A stretch of DNA of 64,000 nt from UBA964 sp037444685 (GCA_037444685.1 JBBILX010000003.1:186001-250000), one strand, 5' to 3'. Positions 9,114 through 19,939 are shown, counted from the first letter of the stretch. Program-made: numbers and translations. The notes: generated from the letters alone by a model not told the origin.

Positions 9114-10553
9114 ATGAAGTCCGCCGTCAGAACGGTTTGTGTCGGCATGTTCACCATTCTCAGCGCCTGCGGTGGCGGGGGCGGCGATGGACCCACCCGC
9201 GCACCGCAGGCGCCGTCGATCGGCGGCATCGATGGGGGTGGCTTCGCGCGAGGCGCCATCGCGGGCTTCGGCAGCGTGATTGTCAACGGCGTGCGCTTCG
9301 CGACCACGAGCGCCGCGATCACGATCGATGGCCAGAGTGGTGCGGTCGAGAGCCAGCTCAAGGTCGGTCAAATCGTCGACGTGCGTGGCACCTTCGACAG
9401 CAACGGCACGACTGGTACGGCCAGCGCCATCGTCTTCGACGACAGCGTGGAAGGGCCGGTGTCCCGCATCGACCTCGCCGCCGGCACCCTCGTCGTGCTC
9501 GGTCAGACCGTTCGCGTCGTCGGCGCAACGGTCTTCGACGACCGTTTCTCCCCTGCTTCGCTGTCGGGAGTCTCCGTCGGCCGGGTGGTCGAGGTCAGCG
9601 GATTCCCGAGCGCAGCGGGAGAAATCGTCGCCTCACGCATCGAACCGAAAGCGGCCGGCGGCACGTTCGAGTTGACGGGCATCGTGTCGCAGCTTGACAC
9701 GACGGCGCGACGCTTCAACATCGGTGCGACCACGGTCAGCTACGCCAACGTCACGCCGCGTGACGGCACGCTCACGAACGGCGGCTGCGCTGAGGCCAAG
9801 GGAACGCAGTTTGCCGGCGGGGTATTGACCGCGACCAGCGTCGAGGTGAAGTCCTGCACGGGGGGCGCGAACAACCAGCGCGGCGAAATTGAGGGCGTGA
9901 TCACGAGGTTCGTCTCGGCCTGCGATTTCGATATCGGCAGCCAGCGCGTCGCGACGACCGCATCCGCCATTTACGAGAATGGCGCCGCCGGCGATCTGCG
10001 CACCGGACTCAAGGTCGAGGTCGAGGGCCGCTTCGACGCCAATGGCACCCTCGTGGCGAGCAAGGTTCAGGTCAAGCCCGACACCAGCCTGCGTCTGCTC
10101 GGCACCTTCGACGCGATAGACACCACCGCGAGCACTCTGCGCATCTTCGGCCTGACCGTGACCGTCAATGCCGGTACCTCTTTCGAGGACGAGTCGGCCA
10201 CGGGCCTGCGGACCTTCGCGTTCGCGGACCTGCGCACCGGAGACTACCTCGAGGTGCTCGGCTATGCAGGCACGACCGCCAACAGCATCGTCGCGGCGCG
10301 CATCGAGCGGGACGATCTCGCGTCGCGTCGCGAACTGCAGGGCGTGGCCGCGAGCCCGGCGACGGCGCCGAACCTGATCATCCTCGGCATCACGGTCGTC
10401 ACGACGGGCAGCACCGAGTTCCGTGACGAGGCCGACCAGCCGATCACTGCGGCGCAGTTCTTCGCCGCCGCCGGCAACCGGCTCATCAAGGTGCGCGGCA
10501 GTTGGGATGGCAGCTCGTTCACGGCGACGCAGGCGGAGCTCGAAAACTTCTGA
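9114..10553 (+). CDS. DUF5666 repeat lipoprotein
   Basis: A 479-residue exported protein with a lipobox (ILSAC, Cys at about residue 20) followed by a Gly run. The mature part consists of repeated beta-rich units of about 65-75 residues. Each holds a GxVxxFD or LxGxV strand, the phrase VGxxVxVxGxFD and a closing IVAxRIE or LVASKVQ (for example VGQIVDVRGTFDSNG, LKVEVEGRFDANGTL, then SKVQVKP). I count about five or six units, the DUF5666 pattern. It would sit in the outer-membrane periplasmic leaflet. The ATG at 9103 (MKKR, then stop) is out of frame and cannot serve. Function of the family is unknown; an OB-like fold is suggested by the repeat spacing. Confidence 0.85.
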   Translation: MKSAVRTVCVGMFTILSACGGGGGDGPTRAPQAPSIGGIDGGGFARGAIAGFGSVIVNGVRFATTSAAITIDGQSGAVESQLKVGQIVDVRGTFDSNGTTGTASAIVFDDSVEGPVSRIDLAAGTLVVLGQTVRVVGATVFDDRFSPASLSGVSVGRVVEVSGFPSAAGEIVASRIEPKAAGGTFELTGIVSQLDTTARRFNIGATTVSYANVTPRDGTLTNGGCAEAKGTQFAGGVLTATSVEVKSCTGGANNQRGEIEGVITRFVSACDFDIGSQRVATTASAIYENGAAGDLRTGLKVEVEGRFDANGTLVASKVQVKPDTSLRLLGTFDAIDTTASTLRIFGLTVTVNAGTSFEDESATGLRTFAFADLRTGDYLEVLGYAGTTANSIVAARIERDDLASRRELQGVAASPATAPNLIILGITVVTTGSTEFRDEADQPITAAQFFAAAGNRLIKVRGSWDGSSFTATQAELENF

Positions 10554-10562
10554 GCGAGAGGA

Positions 10563-10588
10563 CCGGTGCACCGGGTGCGGTGCACCGG
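10563..10588. terminator. Perfect 10-bp hairpin after the DUF5666 gene
   Basis: The arms CCGGTGCACC (10563-10572) and GGTGCACCGG (10579-10588) enclose a 6-base loop, beginning 9 bases after the stop. There is no T-run downstream, so it is either a weak intrinsic terminator, an RNA-stabilising stem or a protein site. It also separates this unit from acs. Confidence 0.5.
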
Positions 10589-10649
10589 CCTGTCTCACCC
10601 ACCTGTCGAACGGCTGCGGTATCCTCGCGCAACCTACCCGGGGGATACC

Positions 10650-12955
<2,306 letters not shown>

Positions 12956-12956
<1 letters not shown>

Positions 12957-13426
12957 TGTCGGTCGCGATCGACGAGTTCGTCGCGGCCGCTCGCTCGGTC
13001 AATCCCGACGCGAGCATCGGTCACGTCAAGGTGCGCACCTTTGGCAGTTCCGCCGCGATGGCCAACGTCATCGTGCCGCTGATCCTGACGGGCCAGAAGA
13101 CCGGCACGTTCGCGCTGGCCAGTGAGTTCGAGGCCGATCCCGCGGCGGCGCCACACGTTGGCGACGATTACGTCGTGACCTGGTTCGAGGGCCCGCCAGC
13201 GCTGCTGTACCGGGTCACCGAGGTGCAGCACGTGCCATTCGAGGGCATCGGCCCCGAACACGTGCAGGTCGAGGGTCCGAATGCGCGCGACGTGGCGACG
13301 TGGCGGCGCATCCACTGGGAGTATTGGGGCGAACTGCTGCGTCAGCAGGGGCGCGAACCGAGCATGACGATGCCCGTGATCTTCCACCGGTTTCGGGTGC
13401 TCTATCCGCGCGTCGCACCCGGCTGA
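12956..13426 (+). CDS. ASCH domain protein
   Basis: A 156-residue soluble protein with the ASCH fold, a PUA-like beta barrel suggested to bind RNA. Marks include FGSSAAMANVIVPLILTGQKTGT, then a short acidic loop, GDDYVVTWFEGPPALLYRVTEV and the closing PVIFHRFRVLYP. The family has members with hydrolase activity on N4-acetylcytidine, but I cannot assign that here. The start ATG shares one base with the acs stop (TGATG), so the two genes are translationally coupled; the functional reason is not clear. It faces the convergent GDPD gene 30 bases away. Confidence 0.82.
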
Positions 13427-13456
13427 GGGCGCGGGGCGTGTCGATGACGGCCGTGC

Positions 13457-14599
13457 TCAGCGGCCGGTCCCGGCGCGAAACGCGGCGCGCGCGGCGACCG
13501 CCGTGTCCGGGAAGTCGCTGAACAGCCCGTCGATGCCGAGCGCATAGAACTGCGCGTACTCGCGCCGTGGATCACCGCCGTAATCGGCCGCCAGCGTCGC
13601 CGGCTCGTTGCGGAACGTCCAGGTATGAACCGCCAGCCCGGCGCCGCGCGCGAGTTCGACGAAGCGCGTTGCGGGCGTGAGGCGATTCGCGGCGTCGACG
13701 CCGATCAGGTATCGCTTCCACGGCGCGATCACATCGGCGTAGGCCGCCACCTCGGCGAAGTGCTCCGGGGCGTCGAAACTCCGCGGCAGCTCTCCCTGCG
13801 GGTACAGACGGCAGGTGCCGGCGGAGGTCCACGGCGGCGCGCGCAGCGGCCGACCGTCTGGTCCCGTGCCGGCCGCGTCGACGAGCTGGACGAGACGCAG
13901 ATCGGTCCGCGAGCGCAGCCAGCGCAGGTTACCCGACTCGAAGGACTGCAGGAATACGGGGTCGCTGCGCTGCGTCCAGCCCGCGGCGCGCAGCGCGTCG
14001 AGCATCGGTTCCTCGAGCGGCAGTCCAAGCTCGCAGTGCCAGGTCGGATGCTTGGTCTCCGGGTAGACGCCGATGCGGCGACCGCGCCGTGCCGACTCAC
14101 GCTGCGCGAGTTCGATGACCTCCTCGAAGGTCGGGATCGCGAAGCGGCCGTTGTACTGCTGGGGCCGCTCGGGTCGCGGCTGCACCGCGCGCAGCGTGCG
14201 CAGTTCCGCGAGCGTGAAGTCGATCGTGAACCAGCCCTCCTCTTCGCGGCCGTCGATGACGTAGCGACGGCGACGCGCCGCGAACTCGGGCCGACTCGCG
14301 ACGTCGGTGGTCGACGTGATGTTCGGCTCGTGGCGGGCGACGAGCCTGCCATCGCGCGTCGCGACGAGATCGGGCTCGATGTAGTCCGCACCCTGCTCGA
14401 TGCCGAGCAGGTAGGCCTCGAGCGTGTGCTCGGGCAGGTAGCCGGAGGCACCGCGGTGCGCAATGACGAGCGGCCCGATGCCGGTCGGAGCGTCGCTCAT
14501 GGGCGCCGCCGGGCCGTCGACCGCGAGGGCGATCGACGCCGCGAGAGCAAGGGACGCGAGACCCGTGGCGGTGCGGGATCGGCAGACCGAACGGAGCAT
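13457..14599 (-). CDS. Glycerophosphodiester phosphodiesterase, exported (GlpQ-type)
   Basis: A 380-residue phosphodiesterase that releases sn-glycerol-3-phosphate from deacylated phospholipids. The catalytic start motif is IAHRGASGYLPEHTLEAY with the His and Arg-Gly of the active site, then DYIEPDLVATRDGRLVARHE (Glu and Asp metal ligands). HTWTFRNEP and IDGLFSDFPDT close the barrel. The ATG at 14599 gives a clean signal peptide (MLRSVCRSRT, then GLASLALAASIALAVDG), so the enzyme is periplasmic; a start 27 codons upstream would spoil it. Length and an extra mid-domain favour the periplasmic GlpQ class over cytoplasmic UgpQ. Third gene of a minus-strand run with the GNAT and RCCR-like genes. 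Confidence 0.92.
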   Translation of the reverse strand: MLRSVCRSRTATGLASLALAASIALAVDGPAAPMSDAPTGIGPLVIAHRGASGYLPEHTLEAYLLGIEQGADYIEPDLVATRDGRLVARHEPNITSTTDVASRPEFAARRRRYVIDGREEEGWFTIDFTLAELRTLRAVQPRPERPQQYNGRFAIPTFEEVIELAQRESARRGRRIGVYPETKHPTWHCELGLPLEEPMLDALRAAGWTQRSDPVFLQSFESGNLRWLRSRTDLRLVQLVDAAGTGPDGRPLRAPPWTSAGTCRLYPQGELPRSFDAPEHFAEVAAYADVIAPWKRYLIGVDAANRLTPATRFVELARGAGLAVHTWTFRNEPATLAADYGGDPRREYAQFYALGIDGLFSDFPDTAVAARAAFRAGTGR

Positions 14600-14690
14600 G
14601 CGGCCATTGCAACACCCGATTGCGACAGCGGTGCGACAGACTCGCGATTGTGCCGCATCCGGATGGCCGTGCAGCCGCACGGCGCGCCGC

Positions 14691-15248
14691 TCAGCCGCCC
14701 GGGTCCCACGTGCGGCTCAGCACCTCGAACTCGAGGTCGGGGCGCTTTGGCAGCCCGAACCGCGGATCGCCGTACGGAAACGGACGGCGTTGACCCGTGC
14801 GCCGATAGCCGCGCCGTTCGTACCAGGCGATCAGTTCGCTGCGCTGCCTGATCACCGTCATGTACATCTCGCGCGTCCCGAACTGCTGGCGCGCGAAGCG
14901 CTCGGCGGCCGCGAGCAGCCGCTTGCCGAGGCCGCGCGCCTGCGCCATCGGGCGGACGGTCAGCATGCCGAGGTAACAGCGCGTGCCCTCGGGCGCGAGT
15001 TCGACACAGGCCGCGACGCCGGCCTCGTCCTCGTGGACGAGCATGACCGTACCGCCATCGGTCGCGCCGCGCGCGATCGCGGCCTGCACACCGTCGAGGT
15101 CGACCCGCTGGCCGCCGAGCAGGTCGGCCTCGGTCGTCCAGCCGGCGCGGCTGGTGTCGCCGCGATAGGCGGAGTTCACGAGCGCGACGAGCGCCGGCGC
15201 ATCGGCTGCCGTCGCGATCCGGACCGGCAGTGGCGCGACATCCGGCAA
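14691..15248 (-). CDS. GNAT family N-acetyltransferase
   Basis: A 185-residue acyl-CoA-dependent acetyltransferase. The fold is clear from the N-terminal VRIATAADAPALVALVNSAY, the acetyl-CoA pyrophosphate-binding stretch LTVRPMAQARGLGKRLL (Q/RxxGxG/A), and the C-terminal ELIAWYERRGYRRTGQ. The substrate cannot be predicted. It starts 10 bases after the RCCR-like gene stops, so the two are surely in one transcript, with glpQ 91 bases further on. In plants RCCR works on chlorophyll breakdown products, but nothing links this acetyltransferase to that chemistry except position. Confidence 0.9.
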   Translation of the reverse strand: MPDVAPLPVRIATAADAPALVALVNSAYRGDTSRAGWTTEADLLGGQRVDLDGVQAAIARGATDGGTVMLVHEDEAGVAACVELAPEGTRCYLGMLTVRPMAQARGLGKRLLAAAERFARQQFGTREMYMTVIRQRSELIAWYERRGYRRTGQRRPFPYGDPRFGLPKRPDLEFEVLSRTWDPGG

Positions 15249-15258
15249 GCGATCGTTC

Positions 15259-16092
15259 TCAGCCGCGCGGCGGGCGGCCGCGCGTTTCAGCGATCTGCTG
15301 CATGCCGATCCGCAGCTCGAGGCGTCGGTTGAACTCGGCCTCGCCGAACGCTCGCTGTGCGAGCACGTTCATCGGATCGGTCCGATAGCCGATCTCCCGC
15401 ACGTAGTAGTCGTAGTGCTGCTGGGCCAGACGCTCGGCGTCGGGCAGCGGTTCCCGCTCGGCCTCGTCGAGCCACTCGAACCAGCGGTTCACGAAGCCCT
15501 CGAGATAACGCTCGCAGACGTCGATGTTCGCGTCGTTGAGTTCCCCCATGATGCTCGTGCAGACGGGCGACATCAGCGCGCGCAGGTAGGTGCCGTGGCT
15601 CCAGTTCCAGGTGAAGTTGGGGTGGCCACGCAGCCGGATCGCCTCAGCATTGGCCGGCTCGTAGTAGCGGTTCACGTACTCGAGGTTCGTGCGCAGATCC
15701 ACGCGCGGCGTGTAGTCGGCGTAGAAGAACAGCTTCGGCACGGTGCCGAAGATCACGATCAGGTGCGGCACGCGGTTCTGCTGCGAGAGAAACACGGTGG
15801 CGTTCATGTCGAGCAGGCTCGCCTTACGGTTGCCGAGCCAGGAGTGCACGAGCCAGTCGACCCGGGGCCCGGTCCAGGCGTTGAAGGAGCCCTCCATCGA
15901 ACCGTCCGGGGACGTGAAGTACTCCTCGCCTGCGGTCGACGGGTGCCGCGTCAGCGGGAAGCGCGCCTTGACGCGCTCGACGATGCCCGAATGGATGCCC
16001 CAGCAGCGCTCCCACGCGCGGCTGACGTCCACGTTCGGCTGTTCGGCGAGGAACTCAGTGATGGTCTTGATGTCGAGCTTCGTCGTGCTCAT
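15259..16092 (-). CDS. Red chlorophyll catabolite reductase-like protein (bilin reductase superfamily)
   Basis: A 277-residue cytoplasmic protein with no signal peptide. From memory, its segments line up in order with plant red chlorophyll catabolite reductase (RCCR). GSMEGSFNAWTGPRVDWLVH, then SWLGN corresponds to the plant GSAEASLxxR...IDFVIGSWIH. Next come PHLIVIFGT, then VDLRTNLEYVNRYYE (plant DLVLNPDYLKEYYQ) and YLRALMSPVCTSIMGE (plant FVRSAFSPTASML). RCCR belongs to the ferredoxin-dependent bilin reductases. The start at 16092 follows GGGGGA by about 10 bases. First gene of a minus-strand operon. The substrate is unknown; no chlorophyll or bilin genes are in the window. If the match fails it is an uncharacterised family. 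Confidence 0.62.
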   Translation of the reverse strand: MSTTKLDIKTITEFLAEQPNVDVSRAWERCWGIHSGIVERVKARFPLTRHPSTAGEEYFTSPDGSMEGSFNAWTGPRVDWLVHSWLGNRKASLLDMNATVFLSQQNRVPHLIVIFGTVPKLFFYADYTPRVDLRTNLEYVNRYYEPANAEAIRLRGHPNFTWNWSHGTYLRALMSPVCTSIMGELNDANIDVCERYLEGFVNRWFEWLDEAEREPLPDAERLAQQHYDYYVREIGYRTDPMNVLAQRAFGEAEFNRRLELRIGMQQIAETRGRPPRG

Positions 16093-16253
16093 GATCGATC
16101 GATCCCCCATTCGATGGTCGGCGCACGGTAGGACCTGCCGGCGCCCGGCGCATGCGTCGCAGGCCGCCGCGCCCGAGACGCGGACGGTTCGCGTGGTCGT
16201 GCCCCACTTTGCTAGGCTTCCGCGTGCATTCTCGGGCACGAGGAGGGTTCACG

Positions 16254-17150
16254 ATGCACGGATCGATCGACACGAGACAGCGCGCCGCGTGCCGCACCGC
16301 TGTGGTCGCGGCGGTGATCGGCTCGGTGGCGGCCATGGTGGGCACTCGCGCGCAGGAGGCACCGGCGGCGGCGAGCGGCGATGCCGTTCTCGCGGCGGTC
16401 ATCGGCGGCGAGTGGCGTAGCGCCGAGCAGAAGGCGCGAGATCAGTTCCGGCGTCCGCAGGCCGCGCTCGAGTTCTGGGGCCTCAAGCCCGGGATGAGCA
16501 TTCTCGAGGTGCAGCCGGGTGAGGGCTGGTGGACGCAGATCCTCGCGCCGTATGCCGCGCGCACGGGCGGCCGCTACACGGCGACGGCCGCCGACATCCT
16601 CGATCCCGGCCTCAGCGCGGCCGCACGGCTCGGCCGTCAGCAGTTCGAGCTGCGCTTCTACAACCCCGCAATCTACGGCCAGGTCCAGCTCGTGAACTGG
16701 GGTCCGAAGGCGACGCCACTCGCGCCGAACCAGTTCGACTTCATTCTGGTCTCGCGCTCGATCCACGGCTGGATGCGTACCGAGGGGCAGCCCGAACATT
16801 ACATGGGGCAGCTCGCGCGCGCGCTCAAGCCGGGCGGCGTGCTGGCGATCGAGCAGCATCGCGCCAATCCGGGGCTGCAGGACCCGAAGGCGACCAACGG
16901 TTACGTGACCGAGCAGCATGTGATCCAGCTCGCCGAAAAAGCCGGACTCAGACTCGACGGCCGCTCCGAGATCAACGCCAATCCGAAGGACACCAAGGAT
17001 CACCCGTTCGGCGTCTGGACGCTGCCGCCGACCCGTCAGAGCGTGCCGCCAGGCTCGAAGGGACCGCCCGATCCGAAGTTCGATCGCGCGAAGTACGACG
17101 CGATCGGCGAGTCGGATCGCATGACGCTCCGTTTCGTCAAACCGGCATGA
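16254..17150 (+). CDS. Exported class I SAM-dependent methyltransferase-like protein
   Basis: A 298-residue protein with a signal peptide (TAVVAAVIGSVAAMVGTRAQ, cut near residue 33), followed by a Rossmann methyltransferase domain: KPGMSILEVQPGEGWWTQIL (motif I variant), DFILVSRSIHGWM and ALKPGGVLAIEQH. The start has an excellent ribosome site (GAGGAGGG). The family of secreted methyltransferases with the phrase VWTLPP is widespread in proteobacteria and of unknown substrate. SAM is not expected in the periplasm, so either the activity is lost or the enzyme folds with cofactor before export. Its stop overlaps the SDR start by ATGA, and the SDR overlaps the TPR gene in the same way, giving a three-gene operon of exported proteins. 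Confidence 0.86.
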   Translation: MHGSIDTRQRAACRTAVVAAVIGSVAAMVGTRAQEAPAAASGDAVLAAVIGGEWRSAEQKARDQFRRPQAALEFWGLKPGMSILEVQPGEGWWTQILAPYAARTGGRYTATAADILDPGLSAAARLGRQQFELRFYNPAIYGQVQLVNWGPKATPLAPNQFDFILVSRSIHGWMRTEGQPEHYMGQLARALKPGGVLAIEQHRANPGLQDPKATNGYVTEQHVIQLAEKAGLRLDGRSEINANPKDTKDHPFGVWTLPPTRQSVPPGSKGPPDPKFDRAKYDAIGESDRMTLRFVKPA

Positions 17151-18175
17151 ACGCCGCGCCCGTCGACCGACGCCGGTTCCTGCTGGCGGCGCCGGCCGTG
17201 GCGGTCGCGCCGTTCGTCGCGTCGTGCGCGCGCGGCGAGGACGAGCTGGTTCAGAGGCCACCCGGCGTGCCGCTGAGCCGCTTCGGGCCCGAGTCGACCG
17301 CTGAGGAGGTCACCGCAGATATCGACTTGACGGGCCGGACCGCGCTCGTGACGGGCGCCACCTCCGGCCTCGGCCTCGAGACGATGCGCGTGCTCGCGCT
17401 GCGCGGCGCGCACGTGATCGCCACCGGTCGCACGCTCGACAAGGCGCGGGAAGCCTGCGCGAAGGTCTCCGGGACCACGACGCCGATCGCGCTCGAGCTC
17501 GAACGCTGGGACAGCGTCGCAGCCGCGGCCGATCAGGTGCGCGCGCTCGGCATGCCGATCGACATGCTGATCTGCAACGCGGGCATCATGGCGTTGCCGA
17601 AGCTCGAGCAGGTCTATGGGCTCGAGAAACAGTTCGTCGTCAATCACCTCGGCCATTTCATCCTCGTGCACCGGCTGCTCGACCGGGTTCGCGCGGCGCC
17701 GCAGGGCCGCATCGTGGCGGTCTCGAGCCTCGGTTACCGCTGGGCCCCGGCGGCCGGCATCGAGTTCGACAACCTCTCGGGCGAGCGCGACTACCAGCCG
17801 AACAAGATGTACGGACAGTCGAAGCTCGCCAACGCGCTGATGACGCTCGAGCTCTCGCAGCGGCTCGCGGGCACGACGACCACGGCCAATGCCGTCCATC
17901 CTGGCGTCATCAACACCAACCTCGGCCGCCACTTCGAGACCTGGAAGCGCGTCGCCGCGTCGCTGATCGGCTGGACGTTCATGAAGTCGGTCGAGGAAGG
18001 GGCCGCGACGACCTGCTACGTGGCGACCGCGCCCGCGCTGGCGCAGACGAGCGGTTACTATTTCGAAGACTGCAATCCGGTGGTGCCGATGGCCGGCAAG
18101 CACATGGACGATCGTGAGCTCGCCGCGCGGTTGTGGGCCCGCTCCGAGGAGCTCACCAGGGATTACCTCGCATGA
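17147..18175 (+). CDS. Tat-exported short-chain dehydrogenase/reductase
   Basis: A 342-residue SDR preceded by a twin-arginine signal (DRRRFLLAAPAVAVAPF) and a lipobox-like VASC at about residue 28. The SDR core is complete: TGATSGLG cofactor loop, LICNAGI, the catalytic Ser in VAVSSLGYR, and YGQSK (YxxxK). Proteins of the retinol dehydrogenase/WW-domain oxidoreductase type look like this. Export by Tat fits an enzyme that folds around NAD(P) in the cytoplasm. Start and stop overlap both neighbours by ATGA. The substrate is unknown; pairing with an exported methyltransferase suggests a modification pathway on the periplasmic side (inference). Confidence 0.88.
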   Translation: MNAAPVDRRRFLLAAPAVAVAPFVASCARGEDELVQRPPGVPLSRFGPESTAEEVTADIDLTGRTALVTGATSGLGLETMRVLALRGAHVIATGRTLDKAREACAKVSGTTTPIALELERWDSVAAAADQVRALGMPIDMLICNAGIMALPKLEQVYGLEKQFVVNHLGHFILVHRLLDRVRAAPQGRIVAVSSLGYRWAPAAGIEFDNLSGERDYQPNKMYGQSKLANALMTLELSQRLAGTTTTANAVHPGVINTNLGRHFETWKRVAASLIGWTFMKSVEEGAATTCYVATAPALAQTSGYYFEDCNPVVPMAGKHMDDRELAARLWARSEELTRDYLA

Positions 18176-18915
18176 CCGGTGCCTCGCGCCTGCTCGTCCT
18201 CGGACTGCTTGCGGCGCTTGCGGCCGCGCCGGCGCGCGGCGCCGACGATCCGGCGACGATCGGATCGCGGGCGCTCGCGGCCTATCTGTCCGGTAACGCC
18301 GCCGAAATCGCACGGCTCTCGGCGGCAACCGCGCCGTGGGATCGATCCACGAATCCGAACGAACTCTACGCTCGCGCGTTCGTGCAATTCCGCGCGCTGC
18401 AGCTCGCCGTTGCCGCGCAGAACGAATCGCTCGCCGAGAAGAGCGGAGCGAGTTGCGTCGCGGCGCTCGATGCGGCCGTCAAAGTCGATCGGCGCTTCGC
18501 CGAGGCATTTGCGCTGCAGTCGACCTGCCACGGATACCTCGCCCACCTCGGCGGCTTTGCGGCGATTCGCAACGGATCGCGCAGCGGCAAGAGCATCGAG
18601 GCGGCGCTGCTGCTCGATGGCAAGAGCCCGCGGATCACGCTCGTCGAGGGGTTCGGGCTGTATTTCCGCCCGAAGTTCGCCGGTGGCGACCCCGCGCTCG
18701 GCTGCGCGCGGTTCAAGGAGGCGGCGGCCGCCTTCGACGCAGGAGCGGGCCAGAACGGGCCGGCGGGCATCGCCTGGGGTCCTGCCGAGGCGCACTACTG
18801 GGTCGGCCGCTGTGCAGAGCAGGCAGGCGATCTGGCCGGCGCGCGTCGCAGTTACGAGCGCGCGCTGCAGCTCGCGCCGGAGTTCGCCGCCGCGCGGCGC
18901 CGGGTCCGGCGCTGA
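18172..18915 (+). CDS. Secreted TPR-like protein
   Basis: A 247-residue protein with a Sec signal peptide (RLLVLGLLAALAAAPARGAD). The mature protein is helical and Ala-rich. One clear tetratricopeptide unit lies at the C-terminus (AHYWVGRCAEQAGDLAGARR, then SYERALQLAPEF); earlier helices (ELYARAFVQFRALQLAVAAQ, FAEAFALQSTCHGYL) look like degenerate units. Two to four cysteines suggest a disulfide in the periplasm. It is the third gene of the coupled operon with the exported methyltransferase and the SDR and probably acts as scaffold or binding protein for them; this is only context. Confidence 0.78.
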   Translation: MTGASRLLVLGLLAALAAAPARGADDPATIGSRALAAYLSGNAAEIARLSAATAPWDRSTNPNELYARAFVQFRALQLAVAAQNESLAEKSGASCVAALDAAVKVDRRFAEAFALQSTCHGYLAHLGGFAAIRNGSRSGKSIEAALLLDGKSPRITLVEGFGLYFRPKFAGGDPALGCARFKEAAAAFDAGAGQNGPAGIAWGPAEAHYWVGRCAEQAGDLAGARRSYERALQLAPEFAAARRRVRR

Positions 18916-18940
18916 GGCGCGGACGGCTGCGAGTGAAGGG

Positions 18941-19408
18941 CTAGAAAACGCCGGCCACGAGGCCCGCCGCGAGCGTCGCGCCGAGCTCGCGCGCCCTCTC
19001 TAGATCCGTCTCGCCGGGTTCGCCGACCACGACGAGCGGCGGCACGACGAGTTTCCAGCGGTAACCTTTCGCGATGCGCTCGACGGCGAGCACGGCTCCC
19101 TGTCCGTCGTTGCCGGCGCTGACGAACAGCGCGACCGGCAGCCCCTCCGTGCGGCCCTCGGCGGGATAGAACGTCCGGTCGAAGAAATCCTTGAGGGCGC
19201 CGGACATGTAACCGAAGTGCTCGGGTGTGCCCATGATCAGCGCGTCGCACCAGAGCAGGTCGGCGGCATCGGCCTCGAGTGCCGGCTTGAGCCGAAGTTC
19301 GAGCGATTCTCCGGCAGACTCGATGCCCTCGACCACGGCCGCCCGCAGCCGCTCGGTGCGACCGCCGGCGTGCCCGCCCCAGACCAACAGCAATCGCCGC
19401 GCGCCCAT
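18941..19408 (-). CDS. Flavodoxin-like NAD(P)H-dependent oxidoreductase
   Basis: A 155-residue flavodoxin-fold protein that should bind FMN. The N-terminal strand and phosphate loop read LLLVWGGHAGGRTERLRAAV, with the usual Thr/Ser-rich loop altered to GGHAGGRT. MGTPEHFGYMSGALKDFFDR matches the isoalloxazine loop of WrbA/flavodoxin-like reductases, and VSAGNDGQGAVLAVERI follows. Shorter than WrbA (about 200). The altered P-loop means redox activity is likely but not certain. It lies 33 bases downstream of the macro-domain gene on the same strand, convergent with the TPR gene. Confidence 0.83.
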   Translation of the reverse strand: MGARRLLLVWGGHAGGRTERLRAAVVEGIESAGESLELRLKPALEADAADLLWCDALIMGTPEHFGYMSGALKDFFDRTFYPAEGRTEGLPVALFVSAGNDGQGAVLAVERIAKGYRWKLVVPPLVVVGEPGETDLERARELGATLAAGLVAGVF

Positions 19409-19441
19409 CGTGCGAGCTTAGCGTCGCGGCGGCACTGGCGC

Positions 19442-19939
19442 TCAGGCGGCCAGCGGCGGCTCGTCGGGGACCCGGCCGGCCGCGTAAGTCGTATAGACGA
19501 TGACCGGTCTCGCGAGGCTGCCGAGGTGCTGCTGGACCAGCGGCTGCACATCCTTCCAGTCGAGACCGCCGACACCGGTCGCGATTCGCGGCAGCGCCAG
19601 ACTCCGGATGCCTTCGGCCTCCACGAACCTGCGCAACTCCTTGAGCGCATGGCTGATGTGAGAGACGGTCGCCCGTCCACCGCGCTCGCCATGGCCTGCG
19701 CCGGGCGCCTGGGTGAAGAGGCTGATCACGCGCCTGCCGTCCGCTCCCATCCACGCCCAGAGCGTTCCCGGGTGCGGCGTGCGGGTTTTTTCGAAGTGAC
19801 GGAAGTCCTTGTAGAGCGCCGGCCAGCGCTCGCGCAGCGGCAGCGCGAGTCCCGGGGCGAAGTGGTCATTGGGGCTCACGCCGTGCGCGATGGCCTGTGC
19901 CCGCGTGAGCAGGATGTCACCCGCGACCTCGTAGATCAT
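19442..19939 (-). CDS. Macro domain protein
   Basis: A 165-residue single-domain protein that would bind or hydrolyse ADP-ribose derivatives. It begins IYEVAGDILLTRAQAIAHG, the macro-domain start in which the Asp contacts adenine, and has GATG-like SLALPRIATGVGGLDWKDV, where the Gly-rich loop holds the distal ribose. Here the first loop lacks the common Asn-Ala pair of hydrolytic members. No ADP-ribosyltransferase (DarT-like toxin) gene is adjacent, so an antitoxin role is not supported. The start is fixed by the conserved MIYEV. Probably co-transcribed with the flavodoxin-like gene downstream. Confidence 0.87.
   Translation of the reverse strand: MIYEVAGDILLTRAQAIAHGVSPNDHFAPGLALPLRERWPALYKDFRHFEKTRTPHPGTLWAWMGADGRRVISLFTQAPGAGHGERGGRATVSHISHALKELRRFVEAEGIRSLALPRIATGVGGLDWKDVQPLVQQHLGSLARPVIVYTTYAAGRVPDEPPLAA

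Noticed and set aside
19442..19939. Macro-domain gene as a DarG-like antitoxin
   Set aside because: No ADP-ribosyltransferase toxin gene is adjacent, and the neighbour is a flavodoxin-like gene.
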